Below, piece by piece: positions 24,243-35,673 of a DNA stretch of 64,000 nucleotides. Position 1 is the stretch's first letter. Each line of letters begins with the position of its first letter. Position numbers and translations under genes: made by a program. The stretch comes from Triglochin maritima (taxonomy: Eukaryota; Streptophyta; Magnoliopsida; Alismatales; Juncaginaceae): positions 29,594,201 to 29,658,200 of the forward strand of contig OY821771.1 of the NCBI GenBank assembly GCA_963682175.1, given 5' to 3'. Under the pieces are notes generated by a model. That model had not been told where the DNA came from and made no database searches. It worked only from the letters and a program-made list of their open reading frames with translations.

Positions 24243-27200
24243 CTCAAGAGTCGGGATTTTGCATCTTTCTTCGCCATGAGGTGCTTGATGGTTGTGTGAT
24301 CAAAATAGATAATCACGTGGGAGCCAATCAAGTACGACCGAAATTTCTCCAAAGCAAATATGATCGCTAAGAATTCCTTCTCGGTCACAGTGTAGTTCAA
24401 TTGGGCATCATTGAGAGTTCTACTGGCGTAGTATATAACATGAGGCAATTTGTCCAATCGTTGCCCAAGCACTGCTCCCAAAGCGAAGTCAGATGCATCA
24501 CACATTAACTCAAAGGGTTCAGTCCACACCGGTGCCTTAATAATGGGAGCTGAAGTCAACTCTTTCTTCAAGGTCAAAAAGGCATGGTGGCAGTCTGGTG
24601 TGAACTCAAAAATGGCATCCTTAGCCAACAAGGCGGTGAGAGGTCGAGCAATTTTGCTAAAATCCCGAATGAACCGCCGATAGAATCCAGCATGCCCCAA
24701 AAAGGCACGGATATCCTTCACATTACGTGGTGGTGGGAGATTAGCAATAAGACCCACTTTGGCGGGATCGACCTCAATTCCCCTACTTGAGACCACATGT
24801 CCAAGTACAATCCCTCGCTTCACCATGAAGTGACATTTCTCCGAATTGAGAGCGAGGTTCTTCTCACGGCATCGCTTGAGGACAAGGCTCAAGTGATGAA
24901 GGCACTCATCAAAGGAAGCGCCAAATATGGAAAAGTCGTCCATGAAGATCTCAAGGAAACGCTCAACCATATCGGAGAAGATGCTGATCATACACCTTTG
25001 AAACGTTGCTGGCGCATTACATAACCCAAAGGGCATGCGACGGTAGGCAAACGTGCCAAAGGGACAAGTAAATGTGGTTTTCTCTTGATCCTCGGGGGCG
25101 ATGGGAATTTGGTTGTAACCGGAGTATCCATCAAGAAAACAATAATACTCATGTCCAGCCAACCTTTCCAACATCTGATCAATGAATGGCAACGGGAAAT
25201 GATCTTTCCGCGTTGCCGCATTGAGCTTGCGATAATCAACGCAAACTCGCCAGCCAGTTTCCACGCGTGCCGGGATAAGCTCATTATGCTCATTCTCCAC
25301 AACCGTCACGCCTGACTTCTTGGGATCCACATGGATAGGACTCACCCACGAACTATCAGAGATAGGATAGATTATGCCATGATCCAAGCACTTAAGAACC
25401 TCATTTCGGACGGCTTCTTTCAGTACAGGATTCAATCTCCGTTGTGGGTCCCTGCGGGGCCTAGAATCATCTTCCATGTGGATCCGATGCTGAACATTAC
25501 CAGGGCTGATTCCCTTGATATCCTTCAAGGACCACCCGATTGCCTCTTTGTTTTCAAAGAGTACTCTTTTGAGGGCAACCTCTTGATCTTGTGCAAGATC
25601 AGAAGCAATAATGAGTGGCAAGGTCTCATTATCCCCTAAAAAGATGTACTTTAGGTTATCGGGGAGCGGTTTAAGCTCGACCAGAGTTGGGTCCTTGTCG
25701 GATTCAGAGTTACTTTCAAGTGGCTCAAGGGCCACGGGGTAAGAGGAGCAAGCACCCAGATGTGCCTCCTCGTCCCGAGAAATACTGGCGGATTCCTCAA
25801 GATCCTCTTCACTCGCAACCTGGTCATTAGGTACCTCAATAATATGTCGATGTGAGTCGAACATGCCTAATGACTCGGGCTCATCCGTGTCCTGGATGAA
25901 ATTGGCTCCGACAGTGTCATCGAAGAGCCCGGGTTGCTTACCAAGCGTGAAGATGTGGAAATCCGCCGCGAGGTTTCCAAAAGACAACCTCATCAAGCCA
26001 TTGCGACAATTGATCAAAGCATTAGATGTCGCAAGAAATGGCCTCCCAAGGATCACAGGAATTTGTCCTTGTGGGTTGGACACGGGTTCAGTATCCAAGA
26101 TGATGAAATCAACTGGAAATACAAACTCACCCACTTTGATAAGGACATCCTCCACACTCCCTCGTGGAATTTTGACGGATCTATCAGCCAACTGGAGGGT
26201 TGTTCTCGTTGGTTTAAGATCGCCTATTCCAAGGTTGACATAGACTGAGTAAGGCAGGAGATTCACAGATGCCCCCAAATCCAATAGAGCTTGAGAGATT
26301 GTCACATTCCCAATCATGCAAGAGACAGTTGGACAACCTGGGTCCTTGTACTTGACATTCATGGGTTGTGTCAATATTGAGCTCACATTGGCGGCCAAAA
26401 AGGCCTTTTGGGGCACATTTGTTTTTCTCTTGGTGGTGCAAAGGTCCTTGAGGAACTTGGCATATGGTGGCATTTGTTGAACAACGTCCAACAATGGGAT
26501 GTTCACCTTTACTTGCCTAAGTACCTCAACGATCTTGTCCCAATGGTCATCACGTTTTTTCGTCAACCGATGAGGGAATGGTGCCTTGGGGACATAAGAA
26601 TCACGAGGAGGAGTCTCACAATTAGGTTCCTTGACAGACTCAAGACTCTCCTCGGAAGTCAAGCCAACATGGTTGGCTTCCGGCATTTTCACATTGTTGT
26701 CAACGACCCTTCCCGATCTCAAGGTATGAACAACATTGGCATGTTGGGAAGGGTCACTTTCAACATTGTGTACATTTTGCCTCGCATGAGCAGGCTGACC
26801 CCTGGGATTAACCACAAGTTGACTCGGTAACTGACCCTTCTCGCGTTCATGGAGCTGATGAGCCAACTGGCTAACTTGCATTTCCAATGCTTTGACCGAA
26901 TTATTGCTGGCCGCAAACATGGATTGAGTGCTCTGCATGAACGCTTGAAGGGTTTGTTCAAGGGTAGAGTCATTACGGTCAACCCGCTGGGGTGGTGGAG
27001 TCTGGTTAGAATAACCCGACGAAGAGGCATAACCAGGTTGGTAATTATGGTGCTGAGACCTTTGATGTGGGGGTTTGTAGGTCGCCGATGGGCGTGGAGG
27101 TTGATAAGGTGGAGGTTGAGGTTGACCGTGGGATCTCTGACCGTGCCCTCCACTAGACCCCCAAGAGAAGTTAGGATGGTTACGCCATCCCGGATTGTAG

Positions 27201-27505
27201 GAGTGACTGTACGGGTCGTTACGGGGCCTTGGTTGATACATCGCATTTGCATGCTTAGTATCCCTTGGAGAGTAAGCACATTCCAAGTCATCATGTCCCG
27301 ATAGTCCACACCTACTACACCCGGGAGTAGCAACCTGAGCTACAGGAGCTCGGTCCATCTCCAAACTCTCAATCCTAAACATGAGAGCCGCCATTTTCGC
27401 CTCAGACGCGATAGTTGACTCAACATGATATAATCCAGCTCGACCAGAAGACCTGGCGGCTGGTGGCTCTCTCATGGTGTCCCACTCGAAGGTACGTTCA
27501 ACCAT
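24176..27505 (-). pseudogene. Athila-like gag C-terminus, protease, RT and RNase H (1109-codon open frame)
   Basis: The frame is open for 1109 codons but is only part of a broken gag-pol. In order it shows a CCHC-like knuckle CSRCGLSGHDDLEC near residue 85, a coiled-coil-like ALEMQVSQLAHQLHE, the protease motif LLDLGASVNLLPYSVY, and RT with FLDGYSGYNQI and the catalytic segment FMDDFSIFG. It ends with RNase H (CDASDFALGAVLG, TEKEFLAIIFALEKFRSYL). DLGAS in place of D-S/T-G is usual for Athila proteases. The frame is lost just before integrase, near 24190, so a normal polyprotein cannot be made without frameshifting. Confidence 0.9.
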
Positions 27506-28414
27506 AGCCTCAAAAGTGTCTCATGCCTCCTCGATGGGTTTCATTTGGAAGTCACCCTGACACATCGACTCCAACAATGTGCGGGTATTGTAGTTGATGC
27601 CCTCATAAACAATTTGGCACAGCTACCATAGCTCAAGTCCATGATGAGGGCATTGCTGGAGAAGGTCCTTGAACCTCTCAAAGAAACCATGAAAAGATTC
27701 GGTCTCAGTCTGATACATTTGATGTATCTGGTGCCGTATCTGCTGAGTTTTCCTTTGAGGGAAAACTCTTCAGAAATAAGGTCACAAAGTCATCCCAAGA
27801 CCGAATCGAGCTCGCCGGGAGGCTGTACATCCATTTCTTCACATTATCCTTCAATGCGAAAGAAATCATCCTCAACCGGACTGAATCCTCGTCAAGCTGT
27901 TGAAGCTTGAACATGGAGCATACCTCCTCGAATTCGTGTATTAAAATATACGGATCCTCCTTATTGGTAGTGAAGGTCGGAAGCATGCTCACATATTGAG
28001 GTTTCAGCTCATAGTTGTTCCCGCGAGCAGTGGGAAGAACTATGCAAGAAGGTTGCGCGACCCGAACAGGATGGGTCCGCTCCCACAAAGTCATCGGCCT
28101 ATCCTGTCGAGCTAAAGGTGGTGGTGCACCAAGAACTCGATCCTGACCGAATCTCCCTTCCTCTCGAGTCAGAGGAGGAGGAGAAGGAGGTCTACGTGGT
28201 GGCGGAAGCGGACCAGGTATTCCTTGTATGGAACCCGGTCTACCCCGTCACCGCGAGACGACTCGGCTTCATGCTCCAAAGGAGCACGAGGCGGAGATGG
28301 TCGATCACCAAGACCGTCAATCTCAGAAATATGCACTCTCTCTAGTCGAGCGCTCTCACCAGAACGAGCCCAACCTCGCATAAAAATGCTCGACTCGACT
28401 TTAAAATAACACAC
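27506..28414 (-). pseudogene. Athila-like gag N-terminal part, frame-broken
   Basis: Minus-strand frames at 28169-28414 and 27705-28094 are in different registers. The second carries gag capsid-like text (YILIHEFEEVCSMFKLQQ, LRMISFALKDNVKKWMYSLP, SWDDFVTLFLKSF). It then runs out of frame near 27740, shortly before a stretch that should join it to the 1109-codon frame. At least two frameshifts therefore separate the gag start from pol. Confidence 0.75.
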
Positions 28415-29439
28415 AACAGAAGATGTACTAGAGGAGGAGACTATACGTAGAGAATAGATGAGGAGAGGACTCAGGTGAGGAGGGAAGAATCCCTAGAGCT
28501 AGCGTGGGTGAAGGAGGGAAGAAGCCTAACTACCAAGCACGGCTCAAACAATGTAAGGCAATGGGTCCTTAGGCTAGACGACGCCTAACTTCGAGGTCAC
28601 TAGCATCGACACGCCTCACCTCCCTACAACGAGGACCACAATGCCCAGCAAGTGATACCAGATCCGGAGATCCAGTACCTCCTACTATCGACAAGGTAGG
28701 CAACGCCGATCAGGTCATGACGGTCTCAACTAGATTACTCTCCTAGTGTGCCCGCAATCCTAGGGCCAATGTCTACTTGCTTTTAGTTAAGGCTTGATTA
28801 AGAGTGATTTTTGGGTCCAAGGAAAGGGTGATGAAATCCCCCACCTTATCTTTTATGGGACAGCCCTTCCTTAGTAGCGTTTTGATCCTAAATCTAGCAA
28901 TCAATCGCTCCAATCAAACGCTCACTCACTCTTGTCCTGATGCAATTCCTACTAACAAATGCATGGGCATACGAGATGCATGAATGAGTGTAGGAAATTG
29001 CGTACCTCACGCCAGTGCTCAACAACTGAAAATAAAGCTAAAAGAAAAGACAACTATATGCCTAAGTCAATACATGATGCGTGACCTAAACAAGTAAGAA
29101 CGTCTAGTCTTTTGCTTTGGATTTTAGGGCCAAGTTGATTAATGGGGGAGTGATTAATGATCTGGGAGCAAACGAGAAGTCACAGCATGCAAAATAGGGC
29201 TCCCAGATAACACAAATTATAGAAATAACTACCAGAAAAAATTTGAAAGCACGAAACCCTCACCAGTCCGCCAATTGGCGGTCTCCAACCGCTGATTGGC
29301 GGTCCTTTTAGCACTTCTGTTCCTCAAACTTGTCCAGTAGCCTCCCCTTGATCCGATGGTTCTCTGAAACTAAGGAAAACTGGAAACAAAAAATTAAAAA
29401 CCCCTCGAATCGTCCAAACCAACGTCTGGACAGAGCACC
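28415..29439 (-). other. Leader region of the Athila-like element
   Basis: Untranslated leader between PBS and gag. No supported ORF. It contains a palindrome module at 29267-29305. Confidence 0.7.
29267..29305. repeat. Double palindrome module in the Athila-like leader
   Basis: TCCGCCAATTGGCGGT at 29267-29282 and ACCGCTGATTGGCGGTCC at 29288-29305. Reverse-complemented, the pair has the same order and the same five-base spacing as the module in the Copia LTRs at 4972-5010 and 7289-7327. Confidence 0.9.
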
Positions 29440-29457
29440 TCCCCGACAACAGCGCCA
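29440..29457 (-). other. Athila-like primer-binding site (tRNA-Asp type)
   Basis: On minus it reads TGGCGCTGTTGTCGGGGA, starting six bases inside the 5' LTR edge. It differs at two bases from the TGGCGCCGTTGCCGGGGA site known for Athila elements. Confidence 0.85.
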
Positions 29458-29463
29458 AAAACA

Positions 29464-30881
29464 TGATTGATCGTTTTATATTAACCGCAAGTGCACGGCC
29501 GCGTTGAAGCGGTGGCAAATACGGATCGTCCACTGGGAGGTGTGTGGACAATTGGTTTGTTCGAAGGCGAGAGGTAAAAGAAGGAGAGAAAGATGTATTA
29601 CACTACACTACACTAATCTAAACTAGTAAACAAGCAATCTGAAATGAAACAACTAAACAACTAAGCTAAACAACTAATGAAGAAGATAAAAAGACAGGAA
29701 TGGAAACCCCTAAGGGGTGGAGTGTGTGTGTGTGCACATGAAATAAGTGTGGTGTGGAATGCATACAAGAAGCTCAAGTTAGTTAGTGTTTGTTAATGCA
29801 TAAGAGGTACCTAATGGTAAAACCTATCATTTACAACACTAACTTATGTGAATAATATGAGCAATGCAAGGTTGTTATTAAGACACTTAGACAAGCATGG
29901 AATGTACCTAAGCTATGGCAGAAACCATCAAGTAAGGTTCTTAATAATTCAAGCAAGCATACTAATATCAACACAAAACATTCATATTAAGCATTCAACC
30001 CATCTACATAACATGTACACACATCTACTCCACCCCCAAAGGGGATGGAACTACTCACACATATTTAAACTAACTACTCTAATAAAATGAAGCATCATAC
30101 TGAAATGAAACAATACTAATCAAGCAAGAAATATTAAAGAAGCATAAAACAAAACAAAGAAGCAAGCAGGCATATGAAAGGAAATTAAACTAAGAGAGAA
30201 ACAACACAATTAAAGGAAAACATCTATTATTAACTCACTCAATTACAAGTAGCCATTCCTCCACCAGAGTTTTGCTTCAAGGCTTCACTCTTAGTAGGGA
30301 AGATGGCCACCAAAGAGAGAGATGGATACAATGGAAGGTGAAGAATTCTATTTATAAGCATGGAAAAAGCTAATCCGGGACAATCCCCCGATGTGGGACT
30401 AAACCAATACCAGAAATAGCCTAAACACACATTAATACAAGTCCAGGAGAAAGCTTAGCGGATCTGGGCTGATCCAGACCGCCAATTGGCGGTTCCAGAC
30501 CGCCAAGTGGCGGCCTATAATCTTCAGATCTGATTGGTTTTGGTTGTGGGCTTTTCTTGGAGTGTTTCTTGGTCTTGGATGCATCTACTTTGTTTAGTGG
30601 AGCTCCGACCCGAATCGAATTGACAAAATACTCCCATGATGGTGTGGAGTTTCCTGTTTTGCTCTTAGGTCCTTTTGTCTTACGTTCAGGTCCTTCTCCC
30701 TTGCATCTTGGTCCCCAGGTCTCACAATTAAGTCCTTTTTCCTGCTTTTGGGTCCTTTCATGACTCTTCTCTTCAAACCTCTTTGTTTCTGAAATTCAAC
30801 ATAAAACTCGTCACGTAGCATTGCTTAGGTGTAAGATAATGGATATAAGGTACAAATATAAGCATGAAATGATGTCAATCA
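29464..30881 (-). repeat. Athila-like 5' LTR (right copy)
   Basis: 1418 bp. It matches the left LTR but has about 21 extra bases that supply a second palindrome: accgccaattggcggt at 30478-30493 and accgccaagtggcggc at 30499-30514. Confidence 0.9.
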
Positions 30882-30886
30882 AACAT

Positions 30887-31300
30887 TTTCAAAATTTCAT
30901 GGAAATGGTCGACCGTTTATCCCGTACCGGTCGACCAGTTTAGACAGATTTGCTGAACTTAAGTTTTCTGTTTTGTGTATCTTGCACAAACTTGAACCAA
31001 ATCTTCCCCAATAACTATAACACTTTAGGAGCTTATAAATAGATATTTCCACACCTTATTATGGTGATCTGTCCTACACCAAAGTCATACATACACTAGA
31101 GAGTAAACTCCCACTCCTAAAGTCCTAATCTTATACACTACAAACTTAATCTTCCATACTCTTGATTCAACTCCAATCATACTCAAAGTGTGCTCAAGTT
31201 AGAGAGCGTTTGAATCACTCAACTGCAAAGGTTTCAGTGAAAGCCCAAAGCGTTCTTGTAAAGTATTGACTTTAGCTTTTTCTTTGGGGGTCTTTCTGAT
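30887..31300 (+). mobile_element. Copia (SIRE-like) LTR, right part, after the Athila-like insertion
   Basis: It resumes with two clear palindromes (ggtcgaccgttta, ccggtcgaccagt near 30908 and 30936). A TATA-like ttataaatag follows at about 31033-31042, so transcription would run on +. The right end is not sharply defined, and no PBS follows it; the element body is missing. Confidence 0.45.
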
Positions 31301-31583
31301 ATTTCCCCGCACATTTAGCTTAAAAAGATTAGGATATTTTGGGGGTGGGATCATGATGTCTAGGGCTCTGTTTTCTCTTCCTCCCATTCCAAATCCAAAT
31401 TGAAATCTCTTCTCCTCCGGTTTTTACCCAAATCCAAATGGGTTTCATCTTTGCCCAACCCCATCCTTCATCTTCCTCCTCTTCGAAGGTGCAGCAGCAG
31501 AGCAAGATCTCCCACCGCTACACGGACGCCCTAAACGAGGCGAAGGACAACTCTCAGTGCGTGAGCGAGTACAAGAGGATCAC
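31301..31583 (+). other. Gene-like sequence (possible 5' exon fragment) cut by a Tekay LTR
   Basis: CT-rich leader-like sequence (about 31370-31435) precedes an ATG at 31438. The frame from it reads MGFIFAQPHPSSSSSS, then KISHRYTDALNEAKDNSQ and VSEYKR, before homology to the Tekay LTR begins at 31584. It looks like the start of a host protein with a serine run and a charged helix, but I do not recognise it. It is open only because the following LTR fragment happens to continue the frame. Confidence 0.3.
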
Positions 31584-32080
31584 GTCATGTTCCGTTAGAC
31601 CGTATGTGCCTACGGTAGGTCTCCTTGGGAGACCCGATGATGATTGTCGGACTGATGTCCTGTGTTACCCTTCGGGGGAACTGTTTTTCTTACTGTTGAT
31701 GACATGACATGCTACTAGTATGACAGGTGCATTTGTACTACTGCATGCATATAGGTGAGCTTGGCATACGGGGTTTCCTTATGGAAACTCAGGCATTGTT
31801 GTTGCATGTTTTATTTTAGGACCGTATTAGGTTCTAGCGGGTGGATACTGAGGATGGAGGCGCGTTGGGATCGGATCCTCTTTCTGTATTTTTCTAGGTA
31901 GTATGACTACTTGTATTTTCCCTTCCTGTACTCTGATGTAGTCATACCTTTTGACAACTCTGATGTAATAGGGTGCACCATTTGGATATTTTATGAGTAA
32001 CATTCCCGTCTTTGATGATTTGTCTCTTGTGATCTTTTATCTTAAATTTGGTAATTTTTCCGTTGTTTCGGGATGTTACA
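31584..32080 (+). repeat. Truncated 5' LTR of Tekay copy 2
   Basis: It matches 37263-37757, from gtcatgttccgtt to the edge gtttcgggatgttaca. The U3 part with the palindrome cluster is missing. Confidence 0.9.
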
Positions 32081-32083
32081 ATT

Positions 32084-32095
32084 TGGTATCAGAGC
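32084..32095 (+). other. Tekay copy 2 primer-binding site
   Basis: TGGTATCAGAGC, three bases past the LTR edge; a perfect initiator-Met tRNA type site. Confidence 0.9.
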
Positions 32096-32168
32096 GGTCG
32101 ATTCTTGTGTCCTCATCCAAAGAAGTCACCCATGATAGTAGAACATATAGATCGTTGCATTTATTTAT

Positions 32169-35100
32169 TTGACCATGCATGCATATTTAAGCCTTTTATG
32201 TTCTGACGTACGACTGAGGCAAGGAAGGAGAGTCGGACAGGTCTTCACCATCCAGACTGAGATGGAGAATGACGTCATCACAGGTACACTTGCCTTTTAT
32301 TGCGGCGTCACTCACTCCTTGATTTTGGAGAAGTTTGCTGGCGAGTTGGGTCGGACCCCTATGCTGCTGACTGATTGTTTGGAGGTCAGCACGCCCATGG
32401 GTGAGGTGGGCACTGTGGGGAGCTATTTCCCCGGCACCCCAGTTACTACGGGAGACCATGATTTTCCAGCAGATCTGGTCTTGTTACCGATGGAGGACTT
32501 CGACGTCATACTGAGGATGGACTGGTTGTCACAGTACGACGTGCGGGTCTTTTGCCGCGAGAAGAAGATCCTGATTCCGATGGAGGGCTTGCCAGATGTT
32601 TTGATCAGAGGGACTAGGAGTAGAGGGGGTTGTCTTATTGTGTCTGCAGTTAAGGCACAGAGACTGATACAGCAGGGGTGCAGAGCGTTTGTGGTCACGC
32701 TGGTTGTTCCTGATCCTGAGATGAGGAGGCTGGAGAATATGGAGGTTGTGCAGGAGTTCCCAGATATATTTCCAGCAGAGATTTCAGCATTACCGCCACA
32801 CCGGAGATCGAGTTCAGCATCGGGTTGGTGGCTGGTACGACACCTCAGTCGAAGGCACCTTATCGGATGGCACCTGCTGAGTTGTCAGAGCCGAAGAAGC
32901 AGTTGCAGGAGTTGATGGATTCTGGGTTTATTCGGCCGAGTGTTTCACCACGGGGAGCACCTGTGCTCTTCGTAAAGAAGAAGGATGGATCGTTGCGGAT
33001 GTGCATCGACTATAGGATGTTGAATAAGGTTACCGTCAGGAACCAATACCCTTTGCCCAGGATTGATGACTTGTTCGATCAGTTGTAGACGGCGAGAGTG
33101 TTCTCGAAGATTGATCTACGTTCGGGTTATCACCAGTTGCGGATCAGAGAGGCAGATGTTCAGAAGACAACCTTCAGGACACGGTACGGGCACTACGAGT
33201 TCTTGGTGATGCCGTTTCGACTAACGAATGCACCTGCATCATTCATGGATTTGATGAATAGGACCTTTCAGCCGTACCTCGACAGGTTTTTTTGTGGTGT
33301 TCGTAGACGACATTTTGGTGTACTCGCCTGACAGGGAGCAACATCGGGAGCACTTGAGGATTGTGCTTGGCATCCTAAGAGATAGAAGCTCTACGCCAAG
33401 TACACGAAGTGAGAGTTTTGGTTGGATCAGGTGGCTTTTCTGGGGCATATTGTGTCAGCGGATGGGATTTCGGTGGATCCGGCGAAGGTCAAGGCAGTGA
33501 CTCAGTGGAGAGCCCCGACGAACGTGACGGAGATCAGGATTTTCGTAGGACTGGCAGAGTATTACAGACGGTTCATCCAGGATTTCTCCAGACTTGCATC
33601 ACCGCTGACAGTGTTGACACAGAAGAGCGTCAAGTTCGTCTGGTCCCAGAAGTGCGAGGACAGCTTTCAGGAGCTGAAGAGGCGATTGACGACAGCACCG
33701 ATTCTGACTCTACCGAGTAGCATTGGAGGTTATGTGATATACAGCGATGCATCACGGATTGGCTTGGGCTGTGTTCTGATGCAGCACAGGAAGGTGGTGG
33801 CGTACGCTTCGAGGCAGCTGAAGGTGCACGAGAAGAACTACCCTACTCATGATCTGGAGTTGGCAACGGTAGTTCACGCATTGAAGACCTGGCGGCACTA
33901 TCTTTATGGTGAGCAGTTCGAGATCTTCACAGGTCATCAGAGCCTGAAGTATTTGTTCTCGCAGAATAAGCTGAATAATAGGCAACGTAGATGGCTTGAG
34001 TTCATTAAAGACTACGACTTCACCATTTCCTATCATCCGGGGAAGGCGAATTTGGTTGCAGATGCGCTGAGCAGGAAGGTGGAGGTGTCAGTTGCGAGTT
34101 TGTGCACTCAGGAGTGGAGACTACTCGAGACGTTGTCAGAGTGGAGGCCATTCACAGAGGGCTCAGAGGGAGCAGTGATTGTTGGGCTTCGTGTGGAGCC
34201 ACAGACTGTCTCACGTGTGGTGCATGCTCAGCATGGGGATGATGAGTTAGCTGGTCTGCTACGGTTGGCTTCCAGAGATGAGTCAGACTTCAGTGTAGGG
34301 GTTGATGGTGGTTTGAGATTCAGGAGTCGGATCTGGGTGCCGAAGGTCGATGGGCTGAGAGATGACATCAAGGAGGAGGCACACAGAGCGAGGTACACCA
34401 TTCACCCTGAGAGCACGAAGATGTATAAGGACCTGCAGCGGAACTTCTGGTGGAAGGGCATGAAGAGGACATTGCAGAGTTTGTGGAGCGATTCTTAGTC
34501 TGTCAGCAGGTGAAGATTGAGCATCAGCGACCAGCAGGACTGATGCAGTGTATTGAGCTCCTGAGTGGAAGTGGGAGAACATGACGATGGATTTCGTCAC
34601 AGGATTGTCGAAGACGAGGAGATTCCACGACGCGATTTGGGTGATAGTCGATCGACTGACCAAGTCGACGCACTTCTTAGCGATCAGGACCACGTTGCCT
34701 TTGGAGGGTTTGGGTAGGTTGTATGTGGAGGAGATAGTCAGGTTGCATGGAGTGCCAGTGAGCATCATCTCCGATCGAGATCCTCGTTTCACTTCCAGAT
34801 TTTGGGGGAGTCTGCAGCAGGCTTTGGGGACGTGTCTGAGATTTAGTACCACGTTCTATCCTCAGACAGATGGCTAGTCAGAGAGGACGATTCAGACCTT
34901 GGAGAATATGCTGAGGGCATGCACACTGGATTGGGCAGGACACTGGGATGAGCACTTGCCGCTGATAGAGTTCGCCTACAACAACAGCTACCATTCGAGT
35001 ATTGGGATGGCACCGTACGAGGCGTTGTACGGGAGGCCGTGCAGATCACCGGTATGCTGGAGTGACGTGGGCGAGAGGCAGTTAGTGGGGGCAGAGATTG

Positions 35101-35630
35101 TGCAGATATATGCAGAGAAGTTTGATGTGATCCGTAGGAGATTGGCCACAGCACAGAGCAGACAGAAAAGTTGTGCTGATCGACGCAGACGGGTGTTGAG
35201 TTTTGAGGTGGGCGACCATGTGTTTCTGAAGATTTCCCCAGCCCGAGGAGTGATGAGGTTTGGGAAGAAGGGGAAGCTCAGCCTGAGGTATGTTGGGCAT
35301 TTCGAGATCCTCAACCGAGTTGGAGAGGTTGCCTACCGGGTTGCATTGCCACCGCAATTTTTGGGTCTCCACAACGTCTTCCATGTATCGATGCTGAGGA
35401 AGTACGTTGCAGATCCAGCTCATGTGATTGAGATAGCAGTGTCGGAGATCCAGCAGGACTTGTCGCTCGAGGAGAGACCAGTCGAGATAGTTGATCGCAT
35501 AGATCATCAGCTCAGGAGGAGCACCATTCCGATGGTGAAGGTCCGTTGGCAGCATCACAGCGAGCGCGAGGCCACTTGGGAGATCGAGGAGGAAGTCAGA
35601 AGGCAGTACCCGGAGCTCTTCGGTGAGTAG
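32169..35630 (+). pseudogene. Tekay copy 2 pol: protease, RT, RNase H, integrase, chromodomain, disrupted
   Basis: It is homologous to the intact polyprotein at 48647-53134 but split over several frames. Protease is recognisable (GVTHSLILEKFAGE, where the intact copy has the DCGATHS active site), so the catalytic Asp is lost. RT follows ([17 protein letters not shown]), with a stop at 33087-33089 and a frameshift near 33285 around the catalytic FVDD segment. RNase H and the integrase zinc finger occupy a 358-codon frame (33422-34498). A frameshift near 34490 and a stop at 34873-34875 break integrase. The chromodomain-like end [19 protein letters not shown] closes the last frame. Confidence 0.9.
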
Positions 35631-35673
35631 TTTGCTTTGATTTCGGGACGAAATCCTTTTAAGGAGGGTGGAT

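Larger units (their letters stand above)
19807..30881 (-). mobile_element. Athila-like Ty3/Gypsy retrotransposon, full length but coding-defective
   Basis: The 11,075-bp element is bounded by 5-bp duplications AACAT (19802-19806 and 30882-30886). Its LTR ends are TGATTG...CAATCA. On minus the order is 5' LTR, tRNA-Asp type PBS, leader, gag, protease, RT, RNase H, integrase, about 1.5 kb of non-coding DNA where related elements may carry an env-like frame, PPT and 3' LTR. By eye the LTRs differ at about 30 positions plus three indels over 1.4 kb, roughly 2 percent. Gag and pol are interrupted by frameshifts and a stop. Confidence 0.9.
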
